Source: Halostreptopolyspora alba
GTDB taxonomy: Bacteria; Actinomycetota; Actinomycetes; Streptosporangiales; Streptosporangiaceae
Reading direction: 5' to 3'
NCBI GenBank assembly: GCA_003725585.1
Contig: RJMB01000007.1
Coordinates: 119,784-183,783 of the forward strand
DNA: 64,000 bases
This document shows positions 43,864 to 54,640 of the stretch, piece after piece. Position 1 is the first letter of the stretch. Each line of letters opens with the position of its first letter. Under the pieces are notes generated by a model. That model made no database searches, was not told the DNA's origin, and saw only the letters and a list, made by a program, of their open reading frames with translations. Made by a program: the position numbers and the translations under genes.

Positions 43864-44320
43864 CTGACCGGCCGCAAGTACCGGCTGGAGCCCACCGCCG
43901 AACAGGCGGCACTACTCCAGGAGCTTGGCGACATCTGCCGCGCGGTATGGAACACCGCCCTGGACCAGCGCCGCTAATACCTCGACCGGTACCCGCGGGA
44001 TCGCGGCGGCGAGTTCTGCGGCTACCACCTCCAGGCCCGGCAGCTCGCCCAAGCCAAGATCGAAGGGAGGTGGTTGGCCGCCGCCCCCTCGCACATCCTC
44101 CAGCAGACACTGAAGGACCTGGACGCCGCGTGCCGCGACAAGGGCACTTTCAACCTCCGGTAGCGCACCAACACCGGTGAAGGTCCTCGTTTCGGTTCCA
44201 CGACGGGCCACGTATCGCGGCAGAGAAGCTGAACCGCACGTGGGCGCGCGCGAAACTCCCCCAAACTCGGGTGGGTGAAGTTCCGCATGTCCCGCCCGAT
44301 CGGAGGCACGATCCGTTATG
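43864..44320 (+). pseudogene. degenerate TnpB (IS200/IS605-family OrfB) remnant
   Basis: Reading the plus strand gives the N-terminal third of a TnpB-like protein: GRKYRLEPTAEQAALLQELG, ICRAVWNTALDQRR, then after a stop LQARQLAQAKIEGRWLAAAP and SHILQQTLKDLDAACRDKG. After more stops and a frameshift comes LGWVKFRMSRPIGGTIR. At least three in-frame stops break it, and the RuvC-like nuclease half is absent. It lies 220 bases from the tRNA-Val gene. No terminal repeats or TnpA were found. Confidence 0.8.
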
Positions 44321-44541
44321 AGTCACGACCGGGGTCTGAGCGACCGGTGCCTAGCCTGCCCCCATCCCCGAGGCCATCACCAACGGCCGTCCGACCGCCA
44401 CCAAGAACCTCGTCCAATCCCTGGTCAACGAAGTCCGCATCATCGGCGAACGCACCGTCCAACCGGTTTTCCGTATCCCGGTCCACGGCAGTGCGCAGTC
44501 GGGCGATCACCAGAGGCGGGTTCGTGTGCTGTCCGTAGTGG

Positions 44542-44615
44542 TGGGCGCGAGAGGACTCGAACCTCCGACCGCTCGGTTGTAAGCCGAGAGCTCTAACCGA
44601 CTGAGCTACGCGCCC
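44542..44615 (-). tRNA. tRNA-Val (anticodon UAC)
   Basis: Reading the minus strand from 44615, a 7-bp acceptor stem GGGCGCG pairs with CGCGCCC. The D arm is GCTC...GAGC. The anticodon arm is CTCGG-CTTACAA-CCGAG with anticodon TAC, giving Val (GUA codons). The T arm carries GGTTCGAGTCC. The discriminator is A and the next three bases, 44541 to 44539, encode CCA. All cloverleaf elements are in place. Confidence 0.93.
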
Positions 44616-44773
44616 GAGTAGGGGCCGACGTGGTTGTGCGACCCCGGTGACGGGAAAATCGTACCGGTTCTCGGTCCGTGATGGGACCCTGTGCCCGTGG
44701 AGGAGGCTCCCATGGTGGAGGGGCGCAGGGCCGAGGTGGGCGGCCCGACCCCCTCCACCGCCGGAGCTCCGGC

Positions 44774-45235
44774 TCAGCTCAGCTCGGCCAGTGCCTTGCG
44801 GTAGGAGTCGAGGTCGCGAGCCTCCGAGATCGGGTTGACGACTGTCCAGCGCACGACGCCCTCCTTGTCGATGAGGAACGTGCCCCGCACGGCGACCCCC
44901 TTCTCCTCGTCGAAGACGCCGTAGCTTCGGGCGACCTCGCCGTGTGGCCAGAAGTCCGAGAGCAGCGGGTACTCCAGGTTCTCCTGGTCGGCCCACGCGC
45001 GGTGCGCGAACATCGAGTCGACCGAGATACTCAGCAGCTGTACGTCCTCGGTCTGGAAGTCCGCGATGTTGTCGCGCAACTCGCACAGCTCACCGCTGCA
45101 CACACCGGAGAACGCCAGCGGGTAGAACACCACGACGACGTTCTTGCGGTCCCGAAAGTCCGACAGCCGCACGGTCTGACCGTGCTGGTCGGTGAGCGCG
45201 AAATCGGGGGCGCTCTGGCCGGGCTCGATCGGCAT
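44774..45235 (-). CDS. AhpE-type peroxiredoxin
   Basis: A 153-residue thiol peroxidase. The peroxidatic Cys is C46 in FYPLAFSGVCSGE, the same place as Cys45 of Mycobacterium AhpE, with the PxxxS/TxxC environment and a later Arg in AVRGTFLID. A second Cys (C51) follows closely and might act as a resolving residue. It reduces hydroperoxides and peroxynitrite in the cytoplasm. ATG 45235 has GAGGA 5 bases upstream. Confidence 0.9.
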   Translation of the reverse strand: MPIEPGQSAPDFALTDQHGQTVRLSDFRDRKNVVVVFYPLAFSGVCSGELCELRDNIADFQTEDVQLLSISVDSMFAHRAWADQENLEYPLLSDFWPHGEVARSYGVFDEEKGVAVRGTFLIDKEGVVRWTVVNPISEARDLDSYRKALAELS

Positions 45236-45553
45236 GTCCGTCCTCACTTTTCGTGTTCGACAGGCCCCGGTTGGGCATAGGCGTAGCCGCCCGCCCATCC
45301 GGACGGACGGTACGCTTCCTCGTTCACCCTAGATGGTGTTTTTGGGCTCGCTGGCGCTCGCCTGCTCGGGTGCCCCAGAGCCGGGAACCTTCGGGTCCTG
45401 TGGTGAGGTCGCTCGTTCCTCGCTCCCCCACCTACGGACCCTCCAGAACCCCGGCGGCACCCGAGCCAAACCAAGCGGCCGGTCGGTCCGAAAACAGGCC
45501 CTAGACCAAGCGGTACCCGGCCGCGGCTCCGGCTCGGGTGGGACGGGATCGAG
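45236..45553. other. intergenic region, nothing recognised
   Basis: A 318-base gap between the DUF3052 and peroxiredoxin genes on the minus strand. It contains several short GC-rich inverted repeats but no T-tailed hairpin, small coding frame or RNA motif that I can support. Confidence 0.5.
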
Positions 45554-45985
45554 TCACCGCTGCATCTTGGGGGCGACGAGCCGGGTTCCCGACCAGTCGG
45601 TTCCGGCGCTCACCGCGCTGGTCTGTGACAGCCCGGCGGTCGTCGCGGCCTCGGCGACGTCGTTCGGCGGCACGTGGCCCTCGCGTCCGGCCTTGGGGGT
45701 CAGCACCAGGATGGCGCCGCCACCCTCGACAGCCCCGAGAACGTCGACGAGGACATCGGTGAGGTCGTCCTCCTCGTCGTCCCGCCACCACAGCAACGCG
45801 GCGTCCACGACACCGTCATAGTCCTCATCGACCAGCTCTTCACCGGTGCGCTCGGCGATCGACGCGCGAAGCTGCTCGTCCACGTCGTCGTCGAAACCGA
45901 ATTCCTGCACCACCTGACCCGGTTTGAACCCGAGTCGATCGGCCAGGCCGCGTTCGCTCTGTGCCTGGCCCGCGGTCGCGCTCAC
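45554..45985 (-). CDS. DUF3052 family protein
   Basis: A 143-residue acidic protein of an actinobacterial conserved family. It has LGFKPGQVVQEFGFDDDVDE, DGVVDAALLWWRDDEEDDLT and a C-terminal GTRLVAPK. The family is of unknown function and frequently sits beside the ahpE-like peroxiredoxin gene, as here. GTG 45985 is chosen because GAGGAGG is 6-7 bases upstream; a GTG at 46003 is also in frame. Confidence 0.87.
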   Translation of the reverse strand: MSATAGQAQSERGLADRLGFKPGQVVQEFGFDDDVDEQLRASIAERTGEELVDEDYDGVVDAALLWWRDDEEDDLTDVLVDVLGAVEGGGAILVLTPKAGREGHVPPNDVAEAATTAGLSQTSAVSAGTDWSGTRLVAPKMQR

Positions 45986-46142
45986 GAAAGTCCTCCTCCA
46001 CACTGTTCTATGCGTTGCCCGTCTTCGGGGACGGGCTCGGCCGTACGCGGCCCGTTGCCGGGTCGATCCCGCCGTTGCTCGCTTAGTTCACACGGTGGGG
46101 CCCCGTCCCGTCAACGCGTCACCGCCCCCTCTGGCTCCGCAC

Positions 46143-46571
46143 TTACCATCCTGCGCTGTCACCCGAACTCGTCAAGAACGACAGCCGGACGTTCCTGCTG
46201 GGATTGTCCTTGTTCAGGTCCACAACGGCGATGGACTGCCACGTTCCCAGTTCGGGCCGACCGGCGACCACCGGGACCGTGGCGTGCGGCGGAACCATCG
46301 CCGGCATGACGTGGTCACGCCCGTGGCCCGGCGAGCCGTGGCGGTGCCGCCACCGGTCGTCGGGCGGGAGCAGTTCCCGCAGGGACGCGAGGAGGTCGTC
46401 GTCCGACCCCGCCCCCAGCTCCATGATCGCGACGCCGGCCGTCGCGTGCGGCACGAAAACGTGCAACAACCCGTCACCACCGGCCTCGGAGGTGAACTCG
46501 CGACACTGCGCCGTTATATCGGTGACGCTCTCGGCGCCGCCGGTATGCAGATCGATGAGTTTTGTCCGCAT
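46143..46571 (-). CDS. YjbQ/UPF0047 family protein
   Basis: A 142-residue compact protein with conserved FVPHATAGVAIMELG, the GHGRDHVMPAMVPP loop (His-rich site) and GTWQSIAVVDLN near the C-terminus. The family has been described as having thiamin-phosphate-synthase-like side activity, but its physiological role is not settled. ATG 46571 gives the family's normal length. It stands alone between DUF3052 and the divergent PhoD-like gene. Confidence 0.87.
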   Translation of the reverse strand: MRTKLIDLHTGGAESVTDITAQCREFTSEAGGDGLLHVFVPHATAGVAIMELGAGSDDDLLASLRELLPPDDRWRHRHGSPGHGRDHVMPAMVPPHATVPVVAGRPELGTWQSIAVVDLNKDNPSRNVRLSFLTSSGDSAGW

Positions 46572-46761
46572 GCGGCATCGCTTACCCACCTGACCCGCGG
46601 TTGCAACCTCCGGGGGCCGCACGGTTGGAACGGTGGCGTCGCCGGCACCGTTGCACCGGCAGTACTGACAGAGTGGATGGGGCCCGGCATACTCGGGTCA
46701 CCCCGCCAGGGGCGGGTCATCGCGGGGCCGGCCGGCCCCGGCACGGACGACAGGACAGGGA

Positions 46762-48498
46762 GTGGACGTGGACGCTGGCCTGCGGCTGGGCCCGATGCTC
46801 CGGCACGTGACGGAGACGACGGCGACCATCTGGGTGGAAACCGACGCGCCGTGCCTCGTCAGCGTGGTGGCGGATGGGCACCGGGCCGACGTGCCCACCT
46901 TCACCGTGCACGGGCACCACTACGCTGTGTGCGAACTCACCGACCTGCCGCCGGGTTCGGCACTGCCGTACGAGGTCCGGATCAGCGGTGTGACGGTCTG
47001 GCCCGAACCCGATTCGGCGTACCCGCCGAGCCTCGCGCGCACGCTGGACCACACCGCGCCCACGCGCCTGCTGTTCGGCTCCTGCCACATGTCCACCGGC
47101 CACACTCCCGAGGCGGTGCGCGAGTACGGAGTCGACATGCTCCGCGCCGAGGCGCTGCGGCTGGCCGAGTCGCGGAGGGCGCACCCGCCCGATGGGGCCG
47201 CCGCCGGGGGCGAGCCCACCTACCTCCTGATGATCGGTGATCAGGTCTACGCCGACGAACTGCAGCCCAGCATGCGGGAGTTCCTGCGGGAGAGCCGCGC
47301 CGCGGCCGACTCCGCCGGCCGCGCGGGCGCGCGGCCACCCGAGGACGAGGTCGTGTTCTTCGACGAGTACGCCGAGCTGTACCGGCAGGCGTGGATCGAC
47401 CCGGACATCCGGTGGTTGCTGTCGACCGTGCCGACCCTCATGCTGTTCGACGACCACGACATCCGCGACGACTGGAACACCTCCGGGACCTGGCGCCGCG
47501 AGATCGCCGAGAACCCGTGGTGGTCCCACCGCATCACCTCGGGCCTCGGTGCCTACTGGATCTACCAGCACCTCGGTAACCTCTCCCCGGACGAGCGCGC
47601 CAACGACCCCGTGTTGGACAAGGTGCTCGCCGAGGAGGACGCCGGCGAGGTCGTGGACTCCTTCGCCTGGCGGGCCAACGAGGACCCAGGCAGCTACCGC
47701 TGGAGCCACCGGCACGATATCGGCGGGACCCGGCTGGTGATGGTCGACACCCGGTGCGGTCGGGACGTTGGGGACGACCGGCGGCGCGGCATGCTCGGGC
47801 ACTCCGAGAGCGCGTGGCTGGACGATCAGCTCACCGGCGACGTGGACCACCTCGTGGTCGCCAGTACCCTGCCCTACCTCATGCCCATGGCCGTGCACCA
47901 CCTGGAGGCGTGGAACGAGGCCGTGTGCGCGGGCACGTGGGGGAGCGCGCTCCGTGGACCCGGGGAGAGGTTGCGTCAGGCCGTCGACCTGGAGCACTGG
48001 TCCGCCTTCCAGCGGTCGTTTCGCGCGGTGGCCGACGCCGTCGTGCGGGTGGCGGCGGGTGAGCGCGGCGCTCCGCCCGCGAGCGTGCTGTTCCTCGGGG
48101 GAGACGTGCACTTCTCCTATCTCGCGCGGGCGCGCCCGCGCGGGCGGGGGTGGCCGGCCACCGAGGGGACCACGATCGCCCAACTGGTGTGCTCGCCGCT
48201 GCGCAACGAGCTTCCGGCCCTCGTCGGCAAGCTCACGCGGGTGGCCGCCTGGCGCGTTACCGGCGCGGCCGTCGCGGCGCTCGCCCGTCTGGCCGGGGTT
48301 CGCCGTCCCGACCTGGCGTGGCGACTCGACGCCGGCCCCTGGTACGGCAACGCGCTGGCCACGCTGACCCTCGACGGCCGTCACGCGGAGGTGGCGTGGG
48401 ACCACGCGGTCGCCTCATCCGCGGACGGTCCGCCCGACCCCGAGGCCGACGTGCGGCCCGAGCCGCGGGAACTGGCCCGCCACCGCCTCACGGGCTGA
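46762..48498 (+). CDS. PhoD-like (alkaline phosphatase D family) metallophosphoesterase
   Basis: A 578-residue protein with an N-terminal fibronectin-like domain (about 1-100) and a metallophosphatase core. It has LLFGSCH, LLMIGDQVYAD, FDDHDIRDDWN, STLPYLMP and FLGGDVHFSYLAR, which supply the bimetal ligands. Unlike secreted Bacillus PhoD it has no Tat signal, so it is probably cytoplasmic. It likely cleaves phosphomono- or diesters; substrate unknown. It converges on the DUF1445 gene with 33 bases between stops. Confidence 0.88.
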   Translation: MDVDAGLRLGPMLRHVTETTATIWVETDAPCLVSVVADGHRADVPTFTVHGHHYAVCELTDLPPGSALPYEVRISGVTVWPEPDSAYPPSLARTLDHTAPTRLLFGSCHMSTGHTPEAVREYGVDMLRAEALRLAESRRAHPPDGAAAGGEPTYLLMIGDQVYADELQPSMREFLRESRAAADSAGRAGARPPEDEVVFFDEYAELYRQAWIDPDIRWLLSTVPTLMLFDDHDIRDDWNTSGTWRREIAENPWWSHRITSGLGAYWIYQHLGNLSPDERANDPVLDKVLAEEDAGEVVDSFAWRANEDPGSYRWSHRHDIGGTRLVMVDTRCGRDVGDDRRRGMLGHSESAWLDDQLTGDVDHLVVASTLPYLMPMAVHHLEAWNEAVCAGTWGSALRGPGERLRQAVDLEHWSAFQRSFRAVADAVVRVAAGERGAPPASVLFLGGDVHFSYLARARPRGRGWPATEGTTIAQLVCSPLRNELPALVGKLTRVAAWRVTGAAVAALARLAGVRRPDLAWRLDAGPWYGNALATLTLDGRHAEVAWDHAVASSADGPPDPEADVRPEPRELARHRLTG

Positions 48499-48531
48499 CG
48501 GCGTCGGCCACAGCGGAGGGTCCGCGCGCCG

Positions 48532-49332
48532 TCAGGGAATCTGGTGGGCGGTGTCGCGGGCGTCCGTGACGGCCATGTGCCCGGGTGCGTGGCCGATCGC
48601 GAACTCCGGCGCCGAGGCCATCACGGCGGCCTGCGGGGTCACCCCGCACGCCCAGAACACGGGGGTTTCCCCGTCCCGGATGTCGACGGGCTCGCCGAAG
48701 TCGGGGCGGCCGATGTCGGTGATCCCCAGGGCTGCCGGGTCACCCACGTGCACCGGGGCGCCGTGCACCGCCGGGTAGCGCGAGGTGACACGCACGGCCT
48801 CGGGCACGCGTTCCGCCGGGACCGGGCGCATCGACACCACCAGCGGTCCGGACAGCCGCCCGGCGGGCCGGCACTGCCTACTGGTCCGATACATCGGGAC
48901 GTTGCTCCCGGACTCGATGTGGCGCACCGGGACACCGGAGTCCAACAGCGCCCCCTCGAAGGTGAAGCTACAGCCGACCAGGAACGCGACGAGGTCGTCG
49001 CGCCAGTGCTCGCGGGCGTCGCCGACCTCGGCCGCCAGTTCGCCGTGCCGGTAGATCCGGTAGGCGGGCAGGTCGGTGCGCAGGTCACCGTCGAGGATGC
49101 TCGCCCGCGTCTCCCCTTCCTCGGCCACGTCGAGCACGGGGCAGGACTTGGGGTTGCGCTGCGCGAACAGCAGGAAGTCGAAAGCCAGTTCGCGCGGCAG
49201 GGCGATGAGGTTGGCCTGGGTGTGGCCGGCGCAGTACCCGGAGGTGGGCACCCGTAACCCGGCACGGAACAGCGCGCGGGCCTCGCGTGGTGACAGCGAC
49301 GCGGGATCGGCGGGCGGGTCGACCTGGTTCAC
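48532..49332 (-). CDS. DUF1445 putative hydro-lyase
   Basis: A 266-residue protein with the family landmarks [34 protein letters not shown] and [10 protein letters not shown]...[10 protein letters not shown]. The family is annotated as hydro-lyases and includes relatives of mammalian D-glutamate cyclase. The GTG at 49332 has AGGAG 7 bases upstream and is preferred over GTG 49347. It is not obviously in an operon. Confidence 0.87.
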   Translation of the reverse strand: MNQVDPPADPASLSPREARALFRAGLRVPTSGYCAGHTQANLIALPRELAFDFLLFAQRNPKSCPVLDVAEEGETRASILDGDLRTDLPAYRIYRHGELAAEVGDAREHWRDDLVAFLVGCSFTFEGALLDSGVPVRHIESGSNVPMYRTSRQCRPAGRLSGPLVVSMRPVPAERVPEAVRVTSRYPAVHGAPVHVGDPAALGITDIGRPDFGEPVDIRDGETPVFWACGVTPQAAVMASAPEFAIGHAPGHMAVTDARDTAHQIP

Positions 49333-49549
49333 GCGGGGGCTCCTCACTCCGCCCGGTGTCCCACTGTCGGGCGACGTCGCGACGGGCTCGCGGGCGGGTA
49401 CGAGTCCCGGCAGGGGCGTTCACCGCGGCCGAAACCGCGGCGGACGCCGCCACGATAGCCACGCGACCCCGTGCCGGGACAGCCGGGTCCACGGGTGCGG
49501 TGCTCCCCAGACCGGTCGTGCCATCCCACCATTTCAGGGGGTGCATGTT

Positions 49550-49573
49550 TGCAGTAAATGCAAATTTATTGCA
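49550..49573. promoter_or_regulatory. 24-bp palindromic operator before tetR
   Basis: TGCAGTAAAT and ATTTATTGCA are inverted arms (one mismatch) separated by four bases, ending 38 bases before the TetR start. The site is sharply A/T-rich in its surroundings. It has the symmetry expected for a TetR dimer or dimer pair, so autoregulation and control of the downstream MFS gene are likely. Confidence 0.75.
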
Positions 49574-49611
49574 CAATGTGTCGACAGCGATGCCGGAAAA
49601 CGGGGGTAGGT

Positions 49612-51916
<2,305 letters not shown>

Positions 51917-51933
51917 GCGCGTCCCCGTGAACT

Positions 51934-51998
51934 GTGTTGATCTTGTCGCTATCGTGAGTGTCACCGAGGGAGCGTGTCGACAGCGACAAGATCAACAC
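51934..51998. repeat. 17-bp perfect inverted repeat between convergent genes
   Basis: GTGTTGATCTTGTCGCT at 51934-51950 and its exact reverse complement at 51982-51998 flank a 31-base centre that itself contains GTGA...TCAC. It lies between the convergent mfs and corA-like genes. It could be a bidirectional terminator or a small palindromic (REP or MITE-like) element. No T-run follows, so a mobile or dispersed repeat is as likely. Confidence 0.75.
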
Positions 51999-52089
51999 CG
52001 TTCAGCCGGGCCGCACCAGAGGGCGCAGGAAACCACGGAACCCCACGCGCGTTCTCACGGACCGGGAGTCGCGGCATCGCGGTGACGCC

Positions 52090-53046
52090 TCAGAGCCAGT
52101 CCTTGCGCCGGAAGATCGCGTACATCACCACCGCCCCGGCCAGCACCACGGCGCTGGCCAGCAGCGCGCCCCACAGCCGGAACTGTCCGGGCATCGGCAC
52201 GTTCATGCCGTACCAGCTGGTTACGAAGGTGGGGATGGCGATCACCGCCGCCCAGCCGGTGAGCTTCTTCATCGTCCGGTTGAGCCGGTTCTGCTGCAGG
52301 TTGAGGTTGGTGCTCAGCACCGAGACCAACATCTCGCGCAGCGAGTCGATCAGGGTGAGCAGATGGTCGAGCTGCCGGACGGGCAGATGGTCGCCGATGC
52401 CGGTCCCGGCGCGCGGCGCGAGCTGGCGCAGCTCCGCGATGTCCTCGCGCAGCGGGAGCACGGACCGGCGCAGCAGCACCAGGCGCCGCTGCAGGGCGTG
52501 GGTGTCGCGCTGGACCCGGTCGATCGCCGTGGATGACTCGCTGAACAGCGACTCCTCGATGTCGTCGATTCGCTCGTCGATGTCCAGCGCGGTCTCCTGG
52601 TAGCCGGTGACCAGCCACTGCAGGAGACCGCGCAGGATCTCGGCGGTCCCCGATCGGGCGAGGGAGCCGGCGTCGAGCGTGGAGGTCAGCACCGCACCGA
52701 GGTCCACATCAGGGGTGTCGCAGCAGGTCACCAGCGCGTCGGTGGAGACCAGCACCACGAGCCGGGGCGCCCGCGCCTCGTCGCGGTCGGGACGAATGAC
52801 GTGGGTGTGGATCGCGTACCGTCCGTCGAAGGCCCACATCCGGTCGCGCCGGTGCGGCGCCAGCACGGCCCCGACCCGGTCCCGGGGGATCCCGGTGAGC
52901 GCTGCGGCGGCGTCCAGGTCGCCGGAGGAGTGCGGGTCGCAGGCCACCCAGGCGACCGTCCCCGGGCCCCCGAGCTCCGGCACCCGGTCGGGGGCCACGT
53001 CCTCCTCCGAGGGGTGGCCATCGCGGAACACCACGCTGCGCGGCAT
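52090..53046 (-). CDS. CorA-like divalent cation transporter
   Basis: A 318-residue protein of the CorA/MIT family. A soluble N-terminal alpha/beta domain is followed by a long helical stalk (LNLQQNRLNRTMKKLTGW). Two C-terminal membrane helices follow, with the signature YGMNVPMPG after the first. It forms a pentameric Mg2+/Co2+ (or Zn2+) channel in the membrane. ATG 53046 is chosen; the 28 extra codons of open frame upstream are not coding-like. Confidence 0.9.
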   Translation of the reverse strand: MPRSVVFRDGHPSEEDVAPDRVPELGGPGTVAWVACDPHSSGDLDAAAALTGIPRDRVGAVLAPHRRDRMWAFDGRYAIHTHVIRPDRDEARAPRLVVLVSTDALVTCCDTPDVDLGAVLTSTLDAGSLARSGTAEILRGLLQWLVTGYQETALDIDERIDDIEESLFSESSTAIDRVQRDTHALQRRLVLLRRSVLPLREDIAELRQLAPRAGTGIGDHLPVRQLDHLLTLIDSLREMLVSVLSTNLNLQQNRLNRTMKKLTGWAAVIAIPTFVTSWYGMNVPMPGQFRLWGALLASAVVLAGAVVMYAIFRRKDWL

Positions 53047-53137
53047 AGCACCAGCGTATTCCCGCGGCTGCCGCGTGCCCGGGATTTCCCGCCGGGTGGG
53101 GCCAGCGCCATGGTCGACATCGGTGAGCACTGATGGT

Positions 53138-53437
53138 TCAGTCCAGATCCGGAACGGGTTGGCCCTCCATGGGGATGATGCGCACGTCGTGGCTGCGCTC
53201 GTGCTGGCGGGCGCGTGTCCAGAACTCGGCGAGGGAACGGAAGGTCGAGACCCTGTCGTGGCTGTCCCAGTAGACGACCACGCGGTTCTTCCAGGCCAGG
53301 ATCCAGCCGATCACCCCGCCGTCGTTGGCGTCGAGGTCCACGGCGGCCAGGGCGAACAGTTGCGGCCGTTCCTCCAGGCACAGGGCGGCGATCTCGGAGT
53401 CGAGGTCGCAAGCGGCGAAGGTCCGCTCAGAGGGCAT
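53138..53437 (-). CDS. hypothetical protein, 99 residues
   Basis: A small acidic protein with a hydrophobic core (PQLFALAAVDLDANDGGVIG, WILAWKNRVVVYWDSHD) and a charged helix (SLAEFWTRARQHERSHD). Third-position G+C is high and AGG/GGAGG-like sequence precedes ATG 53437, so it is probably real. No family is recognised. It lies 90 bases upstream of the corA-like gene on the same strand. Confidence 0.6.
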   Translation of the reverse strand: MPSERTFAACDLDSEIAALCLEERPQLFALAAVDLDANDGGVIGWILAWKNRVVVYWDSHDRVSTFRSLAEFWTRARQHERSHDVRIIPMEGQPVPDLD

Positions 53438-53518
53438 GGGGGTTCCTCCCAGGTTGAAGCACCGGATCGGCGCTAGGTAACCAAGCTTGCTCGGATAGTG
53501 TCTCTCCGGATACTGAAA

Positions 53519-53559
53519 AACGCAAGGTGCGTTAGCAATGTCCGTACGGATTGTGCGTT
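53519..53559. promoter_or_regulatory. repeated TGCGTT sites before the XRE gene
   Basis: AACGCA-AGG-TGCGTT (53519-53533) is a perfect palindrome and TGCGTT recurs at 53554-53559 in a longer direct match, GTGCGTTA. They lie just in front of the XRE start at 53571. The region also holds a possible promoter, TTGCTC (53487) and GATACT (53509). Autoregulation by the XRE protein is the simple reading. Confidence 0.5.
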
Positions 53560-53570
53560 ATCATGCCCTC

Positions 53571-54413
53571 ATGGGTAGTCCAACGGTTGGGCGATGGCAG
53601 CTCGCCCATGAACTCAGGCGTCTACGCGGAGACGAGACAAGGGACTCCGCGGCCAAGGCGATCGGTGTAGCGCCCAGCAGCATCACGCGTTGGGAAGATC
53701 CGGCTGGGATGACACCGCGAGCGCGAGATCTTAAGCTCCTGCTGGGACACTACGGCGTGGGCGAAGATGAGACGACCCGGGTCCTGAACCTGCGTAGTCA
53801 AGCCCGCACTCCCGGTTGGTGGCAGGAATACGGGATCGCCAAGGAGTACGGGACCTACATAGGTCTTGAGGCCGAGGCAACACGGATTGAAAATTACGAG
53901 TCGGCGCTGGTGCCTGGCCTGTTGCAGACAGAGGATTACACTCGCGCGGTCGTTCAGGCGGCCGTACCCGGGATCTCCGAAGAAGAGCTAGCGAGCCAGG
54001 TTCACGTACGCACGGTACGTCAAGACCGATGGCGAGAACAGCTCCCCGAGACCTGGTTCTTCATCAACGAAGCGGTCATCCATCAGCAGGTAGGCGGCCC
54101 GTATGTCATGACTGAACAGCTCAAACGTCTGCTGGCTCTTCCCGGCAACGGAAGCGTGACGTTGCAGCTCCTGCCCTATGAGGCAGGAGCGCATGCCGGT
54201 CTGCCGCAGCCTCCTTTCTCACTCCTTCACCTTCGGGAAGTGGCCGCAGTGTGTACTGAGAGTTATAACGGGACCCTGCTCCTCGACAAGCCTTCAGACA
54301 TCGATCGGCACGTACGCTTGCTGAACCACCTACGGGCGGCAGCCGCCAGCCCCCAACAGACGCGGATTACCATAGAGCGCGCCCTCCGTACTCTTGAAGG
54401 ACTCTCCAAATGA
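53571..54413 (+). CDS. XRE-family regulator with DUF5753 domain
   Basis: A 280-residue protein. Residues about 8-62 are a Cro/CI-type HTH (RWQLAHELRRLRGDETRDSA, KAIGVAPSSITRWE). From about 95 on it is DUF5753 (YESALVPGLLQTEDYTRAVV; FFINEAVIHQQVGG; VTLQLLPYEAGAHAG). Such proteins act with a small DUF397 partner, here overlapping at the stop (ATGA). In Streptomyces the bldB/whiJ-like members control development and antibiotic production. Codon usage and base composition are less G+C-rich than flanking genes. ATG 53571 matches the family start; GTG/ATG 53538 is possible. Confidence 0.9.
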   Translation: MGSPTVGRWQLAHELRRLRGDETRDSAAKAIGVAPSSITRWEDPAGMTPRARDLKLLLGHYGVGEDETTRVLNLRSQARTPGWWQEYGIAKEYGTYIGLEAEATRIENYESALVPGLLQTEDYTRAVVQAAVPGISEEELASQVHVRTVRQDRWREQLPETWFFINEAVIHQQVGGPYVMTEQLKRLLALPGNGSVTLQLLPYEAGAHAGLPQPPFSLLHLREVAAVCTESYNGTLLLDKPSDIDRHVRLLNHLRAAAASPQQTRITIERALRTLEGLSK

Positions 54414-54637
54414 TCTCCGTACGATACGAAAACTCATCACCACTACGTTCTTGGTATAAGTCCAGCTACAGTGGCTATAACAGTAACTGCGTCGAGGTGG
54501 CCCATCACCCAGGAGGCATCGCAGTCCGGGACTCCAAAGCTCCCCATGCCACCCACCTGGAGTTCGACCGAGCTTCATGGGTGGCGTTTCTGGCCCAAGA
54601 AAGACACATTTCGTTTTTGGGTGATCGCCTTGAGTAG
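54410..54637 (+). CDS. DUF397 small protein
   Basis: A 75-residue protein with the DUF397 core: WYKSSYSGYNSNCVEVA, GIAVRDSKAP and FDRASWVAFLA. It pairs with the XRE/DUF5753 protein encoded just upstream with a 4-base overlap. In characterised pairs the small protein modulates the regulator. It converges on the NLR-like gene, whose stop is only 3 bases beyond. Confidence 0.92.
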   Translation: MISVRYENSSPLRSWYKSSYSGYNSNCVEVAHHPGGIAVRDSKAPHATHLEFDRASWVAFLAQERHISFLGDRLE

Positions 54638-54640
54638 TTA

